Of a DNA stretch of 64,000 bases, positions 26,693 to 36,500 are shown one piece after another (within the stretch, counting starts at the first letter, position 1; the number at the start of each line of letters is the position of its first letter). A model generated the notes under the pieces. The model saw nothing but the letters and a program-made list of their open reading frames with translations, ran no database searches and was not told where the DNA came from. The translations under genes and the position numbers were made by a program. Source of the stretch: Azospirillum halopraeferens DSM 3675 (GTDB lineage: Bacteria > Pseudomonadota > Alphaproteobacteria > Azospirillales > Azospirillaceae); the NCBI RefSeq assembly GCF_000429625.1, contig NZ_AUCF01000006.1:1-64000 (forward strand), given 5' to 3'.

Positions 26693-29600
26693 ATGGCGAT
26701 CCACGTCGCACTCAATCACAAGACCACCTACCGCTACGACCGCCTGATCTCTCTGGGACCGCAGGTCGTCCGCTTGCGCCCTGCACCTCATTGCCGGACG
26801 CCGATCCTCTCCTATTCCCTGCGCGTCACACCGCGCGACCATTTCCTCAACTGGCAGCAGGACCCGCAGTCGAACTACCAGGCACGCTTCGTCTTTCCGG
26901 AGAAGACGCGGGAGCTGACCATCGAGGTCGATCTGGTCGCAGAGATCGCCTCCATCAACCCGTTCGACTTCTTTCTCGAGGAAAAGGCGACCACCTGGCC
27001 TTTCACATACGAGGATTGGCTGAGCCGGGAACTGCGGCCCTACCTGGAGACCGAGGACGCGGGCCCGCTGCTGGCCTCCTATCTCGCCGCCGTCCCCCGC
27101 ACACCGGTGCATACCATCGATTTCCTGGTGGAGATCAACCGGCTGCTGCAACAGCACATCGGCTACGTCATCCGCCTGGAGCCGGGCATCCAGACCTGCG
27201 AGGACACGCTGGACAAGCGCACCGGCTCCTGCCGCGATTCGGCGTGGCTGCTGGTGCAGATCCTGCGTCACCTGGGGTTGGCGGCCCGTTTCGTGTCGGG
27301 TTACCTGATCCAGTTGACCGCCGACCAGAAGGCGCTGGACGGCCCCTCCGGGCCGGAGGCCGACTTCACCGACCTGCACGCCTGGACCGAGGTGTTCCTG
27401 CCGGGCGCCGGCTGGGTCGGGCTCGATCCCACGTCGGGCCTGCTGGCCGGCGAGGGCCACATCCCTCTGGCCTGCACCCCCGACGCCACCTCCGCCGCCC
27501 CCATCAGCGGCCTGGTGGACGAGTGCGAGGTGGAGTTCGGTCATTCCATGTCGGTGACCCGCATCCGCGAGGCACCGCGCGTCACCAAACCCTATACCGA
27601 GCGCCAGTGGTCGACCATCGAGGCGCTGGGCCACGCCATCGATGCGGAGCTGCAGGCGGGCGACGTTCGCCTGACCATGGGGGGCGAGCCCACCTTCGTC
27701 TCCATCGACGATATGGACGGGGCGGAATGGAACACCACCGCGGTCGGCCCGAACAAGCGGCGGCTGGCCGGTGATCTGGTGCACCGGCTGATGCGCCGCT
27801 TCGCACCGGGCGGGCTGCTGCACTTTGGTCAGGGGAAGTGGTATCCGGGCGAATCCCTGCCGCGCTGGGCGCTGGCGGTCCACTGGCGGCGCGACGGCGA
27901 GGCCCTGTGGGCCAACGCCGACCTGCTGGCGCGGGAGGACAAGGACTACGGTTTCGGCACGGCGGAGGCCGGGACCTTCCTGGTCACCCTGGCCCGCCGG
28001 CTGGGCATCGACCCGTCCCTGGTGCTGGCCGCTTACGAGGACCCCTGGCACTTCCTGCGCCGCGAGGCGCTGCTGCCGGTCAACGTCGACCCGCTGGACA
28101 GCAAGCTGGAGGACAAGGAGGAACGGGCGCGGCTGGCCAAGGTCTTTACCCGCGGCCTGAACGAACCGGTGGGCTTCGCGCTGCCGATCAACCGGCGCGT
28201 GACGCAGCAGGGGCCGGTGTGGCTGTCCAGCGTCTGGCCGCTGCGCCAGGAGCGCCTGCTTCTGATGCCCGGCGACAGCCCCGTCGGGTTCCGCCTGCCG
28301 CTCGGCTCCCTGCCGTGGACGGCGCCGGAGGACTATCCCTACAGTTGGGACCCCGACCCCTTCGACCAGTGCCCGCCCCTGCCGCCCAACCCGGTGCCCC
28401 TGCGCCAGCGCCCCGCCGCCGAGCCCGGAACGGGCCCGCGGGAGCATTACGTGCGCCGGGCCATGGCCGAGGTGCGCACCGAGATGCCGGAGCACGGCAA
28501 GTCCGCCTGGTGGGTGGTGCGCACCGCGCTGACCGTCGAGGCGCGCAACGGCCGGCTCTACGTCTTCCTGCCGCCCATGAACATGCTGGAGGACTTCGTC
28601 GCCATGATCGCGGAGATCGAAGCGACGGCCCTGGAACTGGACATGCCCGTGGTCATCGAGGGCTATCCGCCGCCGAAGGACCCGCGCCTCAATTCGCTGG
28701 CGGTCACCCCCGACCCCGGCGTGATCGAGGTGAACATCCACCCCTCCCACTCCTGGGACGAGCTGGTGCGCAACACCGAAGCCCTGTACGAGGAGGCGCG
28801 CCAGGCGCGGCTGGGCACCGAGAAGTTCATGCTGGACGGCCGCCACACCGGCACCGGCGGCGGCAACCATGTGGTGATGGGCGGGGCCAGCGCGGCCGAC
28901 AGCCCCTTCCTGCGCCGCCCCGATCTGCTGCGCAGCCTGATCACCTACTGGCAGAACCACCCGTCCCTGTCCTACGTCTTCTCCGGCCTGTTCATCGGCC
29001 CGACCAGCCAGGCACCGCGGGTCGACGAGGCGCGCGACGATTCGCTGTACGAGCTGGAGATCGCCTTCCGCCAGATCGACGAGGCGGCGGCACGGGGTGA
29101 CTGCCCGCCCTGGCTGGTCGACCGGGTGCTGCGCCATCTGCTGGTGGACATCACCGGCAACACCCACCGGGCGGAGTTCTGCATCGACAAGATGTACTCC
29201 CCGGACAGCTCCGCCGGGCGCCTGGGTCTGCTGGAGTTCCGCGCCTTCGAGATGCCGCCGCACGCGCAGATGAGTCTGACCCAGCAGCTTCTCATGCGCG
29301 CCCTGGTGGCCCGGTGCTGGAAGGACCCCTACCGCGGTCGCCTGGTGCGCTGGGGAACGGAGCTGCACGACCGCTGGATGCTGCCCCACTTCCTGGCCGC
29401 CGACCTGTCCGACGTGCTGGACGACCTGCGGGCCCACGGCTTCGCCTTCGAGGATTCGTGGTTCGCCCCGCACCTGGCCTTCCGCTTCCCCGTCTACGGC
29501 CACGTCATCCAGCGCGGCATCGAGCTGGAGTTGCGCATGGCGCTGGAGCCCTGGCACGTGCTGGGCGAGGAGCCGGGCGGCGGCGGCACCGTGCGCTACG

Positions 29601-30022
29601 TCGACAGCTCGGTGGAGCGGGTGCAGGTCAAGGTGCAGGGACTGGTGGACCAGCGCTACGCCATCGCCTGCAAGGGCCGCAAGGTGCCCCTGGTGCCGAC
29701 CGGCGTGGAGGGGGAATTCGTGGCGGGCGTGCGGTACCGTGCCTGGCAGCCGCCGTCGTGCCTGCACCCCACCATCCCGGTGCACACGCCGCTGGTCTTC
29801 GACATCGTCGACACCTGGACGGGCCGGTCGCTGGGCGGCTGCACCTACCACGTGATGCACCCCGGCGGGCGCAACTACGAGACCTTCCCGGTCAACGCCA
29901 ACGAGGCGGAGGGCCGGCGGCTGGCCCGCTTCTTCCCCTTCGGCCACACCCCCGGCCCCATGGAGGCGCCCGCCGACGAGCGCAACCCGCAGTTCCCCAT
30001 GACGCTGGACCTGCGGCGGTAA
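26693..30022 (+). CDS. Transglutaminase-like protein with DUF2126 domain
   Basis: 1109 residues. Residues 1-85 are the bacterial transglutaminase N-terminal strand domain (YRYDRLISLGPQVVRLRP). The papain-like transglutaminase core has the triad C180 (TGSCRDSA), H229 (TDLHAWTEV) and D245 (GLDPTSG). From about residue 310 to the end is the large DUF2126 domain, starting with RLTMGGEPTFVS and containing HTGTGGGNHVVMGG and THRAEFCIDKMYSP. DUF2126 is a predicted amide-forming or amide-handling module found next to circularly permuted ATP-grasp enzymes. The cassette may make or cut peptide-like bonds on an unknown product. Confidence 0.9.
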   Translation: MAIHVALNHKTTYRYDRLISLGPQVVRLRPAPHCRTPILSYSLRVTPRDHFLNWQQDPQSNYQARFVFPEKTRELTIEVDLVAEIASINPFDFFLEEKATTWPFTYEDWLSRELRPYLETEDAGPLLASYLAAVPRTPVHTIDFLVEINRLLQQHIGYVIRLEPGIQTCEDTLDKRTGSCRDSAWLLVQILRHLGLAARFVSGYLIQLTADQKALDGPSGPEADFTDLHAWTEVFLPGAGWVGLDPTSGLLAGEGHIPLACTPDATSAAPISGLVDECEVEFGHSMSVTRIREAPRVTKPYTERQWSTIEALGHAIDAELQAGDVRLTMGGEPTFVSIDDMDGAEWNTTAVGPNKRRLAGDLVHRLMRRFAPGGLLHFGQGKWYPGESLPRWALAVHWRRDGEALWANADLLAREDKDYGFGTAEAGTFLVTLARRLGIDPSLVLAAYEDPWHFLRREALLPVNVDPLDSKLEDKEERARLAKVFTRGLNEPVGFALPINRRVTQQGPVWLSSVWPLRQERLLLMPGDSPVGFRLPLGSLPWTAPEDYPYSWDPDPFDQCPPLPPNPVPLRQRPAAEPGTGPREHYVRRAMAEVRTEMPEHGKSAWWVVRTALTVEARNGRLYVFLPPMNMLEDFVAMIAEIEATALELDMPVVIEGYPPPKDPRLNSLAVTPDPGVIEVNIHPSHSWDELVRNTEALYEEARQARLGTEKFMLDGRHTGTGGGNHVVMGGASAADSPFLRRPDLLRSLITYWQNHPSLSYVFSGLFIGPTSQAPRVDEARDDSLYELEIAFRQIDEAAARGDCPPWLVDRVLRHLLVDITGNTHRAEFCIDKMYSPDSSAGRLGLLEFRAFEMPPHAQMSLTQQLLMRALVARCWKDPYRGRLVRWGTELHDRWMLPHFLAADLSDVLDDLRAHGFAFEDSWFAPHLAFRFPVYGHVIQRGIELELRMALEPWHVLGEEPGGGGTVRYVDSSVERVQVKVQGLVDQRYAIACKGRKVPLVPTGVEGEFVAGVRYRAWQPPSCLHPTIPVHTPLVFDIVDTWTGRSLGGCTYHVMHPGGRNYETFPVNANEAEGRRLARFFPFGHTPGPMEAPADERNPQFPMTLDLRR

Positions 30023-30109
30023 TCGTCCCGTCCCCGCCGCCGCCCTTGCGTCGGCGGGGAACGGCGGTCACACTCGGTCGGCCGAACCAACGACCGGATC
30101 GCTTTTTAC

Positions 30110-32686
30110 GTGCGCCCCTTTTCCGACGTCCTGTCCACATCACACGATCCCGCGGCGGCGCTGCCGGCGCAGGGCTCCCTCTTCGGCGAAGGCGACGCTT
30201 TCGGCTACGGCACCGGTCCGGTCTACGACGAGATGGTCACCGGCGCCGGCCGCCTGCGCCCGCACTGGCAGGCGTTCATGAGCACGCTGGGCCCCCTCGA
30301 CCCCGCCACCATGGCGGAGCGGTGGGAGGAAGCCCGGCGGCTGCTGCACCAGAACGGTGTCACCTACAACATCTACGGCGATCCCCAGGGCATGGAGCGG
30401 CCGTGGCCGCTCGACATGATGCCGTTGCTGATCGCGCCGGAGGAGTGGCAGGTCATCGAGGCCGGACTGGTCCAGCGCGCCCGCGTGCTGAACGCGGCGC
30501 TGGCCGACCTGTACGGGCCGCAGCGGCTGCTGCGCGAGGGCGTCGTGCCGCCGGCGGCCATCTATGCCGACCCGGGGTTCCGGCGCGCCGTGCACGGCAT
30601 CGTTCCGCCCCGCGGCATCCATCTGCATTTCTACGCCGCCGACCTGGCCCGTGCCCCCGACGGGACGTGGTGGGTGCTGTCGGACCGCACCCAGGCGCCC
30701 AGCGGCAGCGGCTATGCGCTGGAGAACCGCACGGTGCTGGCGCGCGTCCTGCCGGACAGCCTGCGCTATTGCCGGGTGGAGCGCCTCACCCCCTTCTTCG
30801 GCGCCTTCAAGGAGATGCTGCTGGGGCTGGCGCCCTGGTCCGACCAGCCGCGGCTGGTCCTGCTCACCCCCGGCCCCTACAACGAGACCTATTTCGAACA
30901 CGTGTACCTCGCCCGCCAGCTCGGGATCACCCTGGTGGAAGGGGCGGACCTGACGGTGCGCGATCGCCAGGTGTACCTGAAGACCCTGTCGGGGCTGGAG
31001 CCGGTGGACGTGATCCTGCGTCGCCTCGACGGGGAATACGCCGACCCGCTGGAACTGCGGGCCGACAGTTCGCTGGGCGTCGCCGGGCTGGTGGAGGCGG
31101 CGCGCGCCGGCCGGGTGGCCATCGCCAACGCCCTGGGCAGCGGCGTCCTGGAATCCCTGTCCTTCCGCGCCTGCCTGCCGGCCATCGCCGGCGCCCTGCT
31201 CGGCGAGACGCTGGCGATGCCGCAGCTTCCCACCTGGTGGGCGGCAACGCCGGACGGACGCGGCCGCATCCTGGCCAACCTCGGTCGGCTGATGGTGGTG
31301 CCCGCCTCGCCGTCCCTGCCCTTTGCGCCCATGGAAGGCGCCGGCCTGTCCGAGGCTGCCCGGGCCGACCTGGCCGGGCGGGTCGCCGCGACGCCCTGGG
31401 CCTACGCGGCCCATGAGCGGCCGAGCCTGTCCACCGTGCCCGTATGGCAGGGCGACCGCCTGCAGCCGCGGCCGCTGGTGCTGCGCGTCTTCCTGTGCGC
31501 CGACGCCGACGGCGGCTACCGCGCCATGCCCGGCGGCCTGACCCGGGTGTCGGACGCGCCGGGGCGCCTGATCGTCTCCATGCAACAGGGCAGCGGCAGC
31601 AAGGACACCTGGGTGCTGGCTCCCCGTCCCGTCGGCGGTGGCAGCGCGCTGGCCCGCGCCGCGGTGGCGGAGGTGCGGGCGCAGGAGGGGCGCGCCTTCA
31701 CCGGCGACCTGCCCAGCCGCGTCGCCGACAGCCTGTTCTGGCTGGGCCGCTACGCCGAACGGTCGGAGGGCGCGCTGCGCCTGCTGCGCGGCGTCTACAC
31801 CCGCATCACCGACGGCGGCCAGCCCGGCGCGACGGAGGAGCTGCGGGTGCTGCTGAAGCTCATGGCCTGGCTGGGCAAGATTCCGTGGGAACTGACGGTG
31901 GTGGGCGACGGCGGCGGCGGCCCCGCGTTGCGGGCGGCCCTGCAGGCGGCGGTGTTCGACGGCAATCATCCCAACAGCCTGCGCGCCGACATCCAGCGCC
32001 TGCACCGCTCCGCCTATTCGGTGCGCGACCGGCTGTCCATCGACATGTGGCGGGTCATCACCCAGATCGACCGGCAGAGCCCGGGGCCGCGGGGGCGGAT
32101 CGACGCGGCGGCCCTGCTGCTGCGCCTGGACGATCTGGTAACCAGCCTGGCCGCCCTGTCCGGGCTGGAGCAGGAGAGCATGACCCGCGGGCCGGGCTGG
32201 CGGTTCCTCGACATCGGCCGCCGCGTGGAGCGGGCCCTGCACGGGGTGGCGCTGGTGCGCGGCGTCCACGTCGCCGACAGCGGCCGCATGGACCGGGCGG
32301 ACCTCGCGGCCGCCCTCGACGTGCTGCTGGAGCTGGCGGAGAGCTTCATGTCCTATCGGGAGCGGCATTTCGCGGCCATGCGGCCGGGCCCCGTGCTCGC
32401 CCTGCTGCTGGCCGACGAAACGAACCCGCGCGGCCTGGCCTTCCAGCTCGCTGTCCTGGAACGCCACCTGGCGCGCCTTCCCCGCATGCCCGAAGGACAG
32501 ACCGAAAATCCCATGGCGGTTGCCGCGCGCATCGTCGGCGACGCCCGCGCCATGGTGGCGGAGCCGGGCGCGCTGGAGCCGCCGTCCCTGCACAACACGC
32601 TGGATTGGCTGTCGCTCAATCTGCCCGAACTCTCCAACCTCCTGGCGCACGCCTATTTCAGCCATGCCTTCGCCCGACCCGCCTGA
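30110..32686 (+). CDS. Circularly permuted ATP-grasp enzyme fused to alpha-E domain
   Basis: 858 residues, GTG start. Roughly residues 20-480 are the circularly permuted type 2 ATP-grasp domain (PVYDEMV, GVTYNIYGDPQG, YALENRTVLARVLPD, VDVILRRLDGEYADPLELR). This is a predicted amino-acid or peptide ligase fold. Residues from about 540 are the all-helical alpha-E domain (SRVADSLFWLGRYAERSEGA, RGPGWRFLDIGRRVERAL). In many genomes these are two adjacent genes; here they are fused. The gene overlaps the next by 23 bp. Confidence 0.9.
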   Translation: MRPFSDVLSTSHDPAAALPAQGSLFGEGDAFGYGTGPVYDEMVTGAGRLRPHWQAFMSTLGPLDPATMAERWEEARRLLHQNGVTYNIYGDPQGMERPWPLDMMPLLIAPEEWQVIEAGLVQRARVLNAALADLYGPQRLLREGVVPPAAIYADPGFRRAVHGIVPPRGIHLHFYAADLARAPDGTWWVLSDRTQAPSGSGYALENRTVLARVLPDSLRYCRVERLTPFFGAFKEMLLGLAPWSDQPRLVLLTPGPYNETYFEHVYLARQLGITLVEGADLTVRDRQVYLKTLSGLEPVDVILRRLDGEYADPLELRADSSLGVAGLVEAARAGRVAIANALGSGVLESLSFRACLPAIAGALLGETLAMPQLPTWWAATPDGRGRILANLGRLMVVPASPSLPFAPMEGAGLSEAARADLAGRVAATPWAYAAHERPSLSTVPVWQGDRLQPRPLVLRVFLCADADGGYRAMPGGLTRVSDAPGRLIVSMQQGSGSKDTWVLAPRPVGGGSALARAAVAEVRAQEGRAFTGDLPSRVADSLFWLGRYAERSEGALRLLRGVYTRITDGGQPGATEELRVLLKLMAWLGKIPWELTVVGDGGGGPALRAALQAAVFDGNHPNSLRADIQRLHRSAYSVRDRLSIDMWRVITQIDRQSPGPRGRIDAAALLLRLDDLVTSLAALSGLEQESMTRGPGWRFLDIGRRVERALHGVALVRGVHVADSGRMDRADLAAALDVLLELAESFMSYRERHFAAMRPGPVLALLLADETNPRGLAFQLAVLERHLARLPRMPEGQTENPMAVAARIVGDARAMVAEPGALEPPSLHNTLDWLSLNLPELSNLLAHAYFSHAFARPA

Positions 32687-33596
32687 AGCCGCCGCGCCGC
32701 AGACCGCCGCACCGGCCGTCTACCGCGTCCGCCACGTCACCGCCTACGACTACGGCGAGGCGGTGCCGCTGTCCCATCACCTGATCCACCTGGCGCCGCG
32801 GCCGCACCCCCGCCAGCGGTGCCGCAGCGGCGGTCTGACCATCGACCCCCCGGCGTCGGTGCGCACCGACCGCATCGATTATTTCGGCAACCCGGTGACC
32901 TACGTCGCGATTCAGGAACCGCACCGGCGCTTCGCCATCTGCGCCGAACATGTGGTCGAGGTGGCGGACGCCCCGCTGCCCGACACCGAGGCCACGCCGC
33001 CTTGGGACACGCTGCGCCAATCCCTGTCCCGCCTGCCCGGCCCCGACGACGCCGCGGCGATCGCACAGTACGCCTTCGACAGCGCGCTGGTGCGCGCTTC
33101 GCCCGAACTGGCGGCCTTTGCCGCCCCCTCGTTCACGCCGGGCCGGCCGGTGGCGTCCGCCGCGTGCGATCTGATGCGGCGCGTCCACACCGACTTCACC
33201 TTCGACCCCACGGCGACCACCGTCGCCACCCCGCTGGCGGAGGTGATGGCGACGCGCCGCGGCGTCTGTCAGGACTTCGCCCATGTGATGATCGGCTGCC
33301 TTCGTTCGCAGGGCCTGCCCGCGCGCTACGTCAGCGGCTACCTGCGCACCGTCCCGCCGCCCGGCCAGCCGCGGCTGATCGGCGCCGACGCCAGCCACGC
33401 CTGGGTTTCCGTGTGGTGCGGCGGCGGGGACTGGCTCGACCTCTGCCCGACCAACGACCGGATCGTCGACCGCGACTTCATCACCATCGCCCGCGGTCGC
33501 GATTACGACGACGTCAGCCCGATGCGCGGCGTGCTGGTCGGCGGCGCCGGCCACGGATTGACGGTGCAAGTGGATGTGGAGCCGCTGGACGGCTGA
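32664..33596 (+). CDS. Transglutaminase-like cysteine peptidase-fold protein
   Basis: 310 residues, overlapping the preceding gene by 23 bp. An N-terminal strand domain (VYRVRHVTAYDYGEAVPLSH) precedes the transglutaminase core. C202 lies in RGVCQDFAHVM and H245 in DASHAWVSV. The position that usually holds the catalytic Asp directly before Pro-Thr is Cys261 (DLCPTND), with an Asp two residues earlier (D259). It closes the three-gene cassette with the DUF2126 and ATP-grasp proteins. Its last 94 bp overlap the convergent hybrid kinase gene. Confidence 0.88.
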   Translation: MPSPDPPEAAAPQTAAPAVYRVRHVTAYDYGEAVPLSHHLIHLAPRPHPRQRCRSGGLTIDPPASVRTDRIDYFGNPVTYVAIQEPHRRFAICAEHVVEVADAPLPDTEATPPWDTLRQSLSRLPGPDDAAAIAQYAFDSALVRASPELAAFAAPSFTPGRPVASAACDLMRRVHTDFTFDPTATTVATPLAEVMATRRGVCQDFAHVMIGCLRSQGLPARYVSGYLRTVPPPGQPRLIGADASHAWVSVWCGGGDWLDLCPTNDRIVDRDFITIARGRDYDDVSPMRGVLVGGAGHGLTVQVDVEPLDG

Positions 33597-36500
33597 CCGG
33601 CGGCGTCCTCGTGCCCGGACCCGGGGGGCGCCAGCGCCTCGCGGAGCACCGTCGTCAGGTCGTCGATCCGATAGGGCTTGCCCAGCACGCGCACGCCGGG
33701 CGCTTCGGCCACGCCCTCGCTGTAGCCGGTCGTCAGAACCACGGGGAGGCCGGGGCGCAGCGCGCGCGCCTCGCGGGCAAGATCGATCCCGCTGAGCCGG
33801 CCGGGCATCACGACGTCGGAGAACAGCAGGTCGATCGGCTCGTCACCGGACAGCAGCGGCAGGGCGTCGTCGGCTGTCGTCACCCGGACGACGGTCCAGC
33901 CCGCGTCCTCCAGGGCCGCCGCCACGGTGGACGCCACCACGGGATCGTCCTCCACCAGCAGCATCCGTCCCGCCGTCCGCTCCACGGCCGCGGCGGGTGG
34001 ACTGTTCGGACCGGCGGCCGGCCGGTCGGCGGAGCGGCGCAGCAGCAGGACCACCGTGGTGCCCCGGCCGGGAGCGCTCTCGATCCAGGCGGTGCCGCCG
34101 GCCTGGCGGGCCATTCCGTACACCTGGGCGAGGCCGAGACCCGATCCCTTGCCAACCTCCTTGGTGGTGAAGAAGGGATCGAAGGCCTTGGTGCGCACGT
34201 TCTCCGGCATTCCCGTTCCCGTGTCGGTCACCGAGAAGCGGACGAACTCCCCTTCCATCCCGGTGGGGTCTCCGGGGCCCAGTGTGAGGTTGCGTGCCTC
34301 GACGGTCAGGTGACCGCCGCCGGGCATGGCGTCGCGAGCGTTGACCGCCAGGTTGATGAGCGCCAGCTCGAACTGGGTCGGGTCAACCAGGATCGGCCAC
34401 AGGCCGGGGCTGAAGCGGGTCTCCAGTCCGATGTCGGCGCGCAGGGCGCGCTCAAGCAGCGCCGACAGGGCGAGCACGCGGTCGCGCAGGTCGATCGGCT
34501 CGGGCCGCAGGCTCTCGCGCCGGGCGAAGGCCATCAACTGCTGCACCAGCTTCGCGCCGCGGTCCACCGCCTGCTGCCCCGCCTCCAGGAGCGGGCGCAC
34601 GCCGGCTTCCTGCGAGCGGCGGCCGATCATGGTCAGGCAACCGCTCAGCGCCTGGAGGAGGTTGTTGAAGTCGTGGGCGACGCCGCCGGTGAGCTGCCCG
34701 ACCGCTTCCAGCTTCTGAGCCTGGCGCAGGTGGTCTTCCGCCTGCCGGCGCACCGCGATCTCCGCGGTGACGCGTTCCTCGAGCTGCTCGTTGAGCTGCC
34801 GCAACTGCTCCTCCGCCGTCCGGCGCTGGAGGATCTCGGATTGGGCGGCGCGGAACAGGCGCACGTTGTCCATGGCGACCGCCGCCTGGGCCGCCAGGCC
34901 GGCGAGGCTCTCTTCGGAGCGATCGGTGAACACGCCGGGCTGCGAATGGCCGAAGAACAGGCCGCCCAGCACTTCACCCGACCGCGATGTCACCGGTACG
35001 GCGAGGTAGCTGCGCACCGGCAGGTGCCCGGCGGGCATGCCGTGGTGCGGCGCGTCGAGCCCGTAGCGCGGGTCGCGGGTGATGTCGTCGGATCGCACGA
35101 TACCGTCGCCGGCGAAGGTCGGGGTGAATACGGCGGTGTTGCGCGGCATGGGGAAGCCGATGAACGCCTCCTGCGGTGCCCCCGACAGGGCGTACAGCAT
35201 GTAACGTTCCCCGTCGTCGCCGACCACGTTGTAAAAGAAGGCACCGAACTCGGCTCCGGTCACCGCCACGCCGCCGTCGGTTACGAGTTGCACCAGGCGT
35301 TCCATGTCCAGTTCGGCGGCCACGGCGATACCCGTGCGGTTGATCACCTCCAGGTCGTGGGAGCGGCGGCGCAGTTCCTCTTCCACCCGCTTGCGGTCGG
35401 TGATGTCGTAGCAGGCGCCCACCACGCGCACCGGCCGCCCCTCGCCGGGCGGCATGGTCTCACCGCGCCGCGCCATCCAGCGCACCTCGCCGGTGTCGGG
35501 ACGGATAATGCGGTACTCGGCATAGCCCGGCCCTTCGGCCGGCGGAGCGCCGGGCTGCAGGGTGTTCAGCCGCGGCCGATCCTCGGGATGAATGTGGGCG
35601 GCCAGTTCGTCCAGGGGGACCAGTGGCCGCGGCGCCACCCCCCAGAGCCGGCAAAATTCCTCCGAGACCGCGAGCGTTCCGTCCGCCCGCAGCTCGAAGG
35701 TGCCGATCCCCGCAGCGTTCTGGGCGACACGCAGGCGCTCCTCGCTGGTGCGCAGCGCGTCTTCGGCGAGTCGCGCTTCGGTGACGTCGCTGCCTTCGCA
35801 AAAGATGCCGGTGACGCGGCCGGCCCCGTCGAAGATCGGCTGGTAGACGAAGGTCACGAACCGCTCCTGCGGCGGCCCCCCCGTGCGGCGGTCGATGCGG
35901 ACCGGCACGGCATGGCCGACGAAGGGCTCGCCGGATTGATAGACGCGGTCGAGGAGTTCGAAGAAGCCCTGCCCGGCCACCTCCGGCAGCGCCCGGCGGA
36001 CCGGCTTGCCCACGATGTCGCGCCGGCCGACCAGGCGGAAATAGGCGGCGTTGGCCAGTTCGAAGACGTGGTCGGGTCCGCGCAGCACGCACATGAATCC
36101 CGGCGCCTGCCGGAACAGGTCCCGCAGCCGGTCGCCTTCTGCGGCAAGGCGGGCGTTGGCGGCTTCCACGGCGCGGCGCTCCGCCTCCAGCGCCTCATAG
36201 GCGCGGCGCAGGGAGGATTGGGCGTCGGCGCGCTCCACGGCCGACCAGGTGCGCTCGGCCACCTCCTCCACCAGGGCAACCTCGTCGGCGGTCCAGCGCC
36301 GCGGCCGGCGGTCGTGAACGTAGAGGGCGGCCACCATCCGCCCGCCCTTGACCAGGCTGGCGGTGATCAGCGATGCCGTTTCCAGCGCGGCGAAGGCGGC
36401 CCGAGGCTCCGGTCCATCGGTGCGCGGGTCGGTGGCGGCATCGTGGATGACCAGGGTGTCACCGCGCCGCAGGGTCGCCACCACCGCGGTGCCGAACGCT

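Noticed and set aside
26600..29947. A minus-strand open frame of about 1100 codons.
   Set aside because: It is antisense to the transglutaminase/DUF2126 gene; repeated GxG/QxH composition marks it as a shadow.
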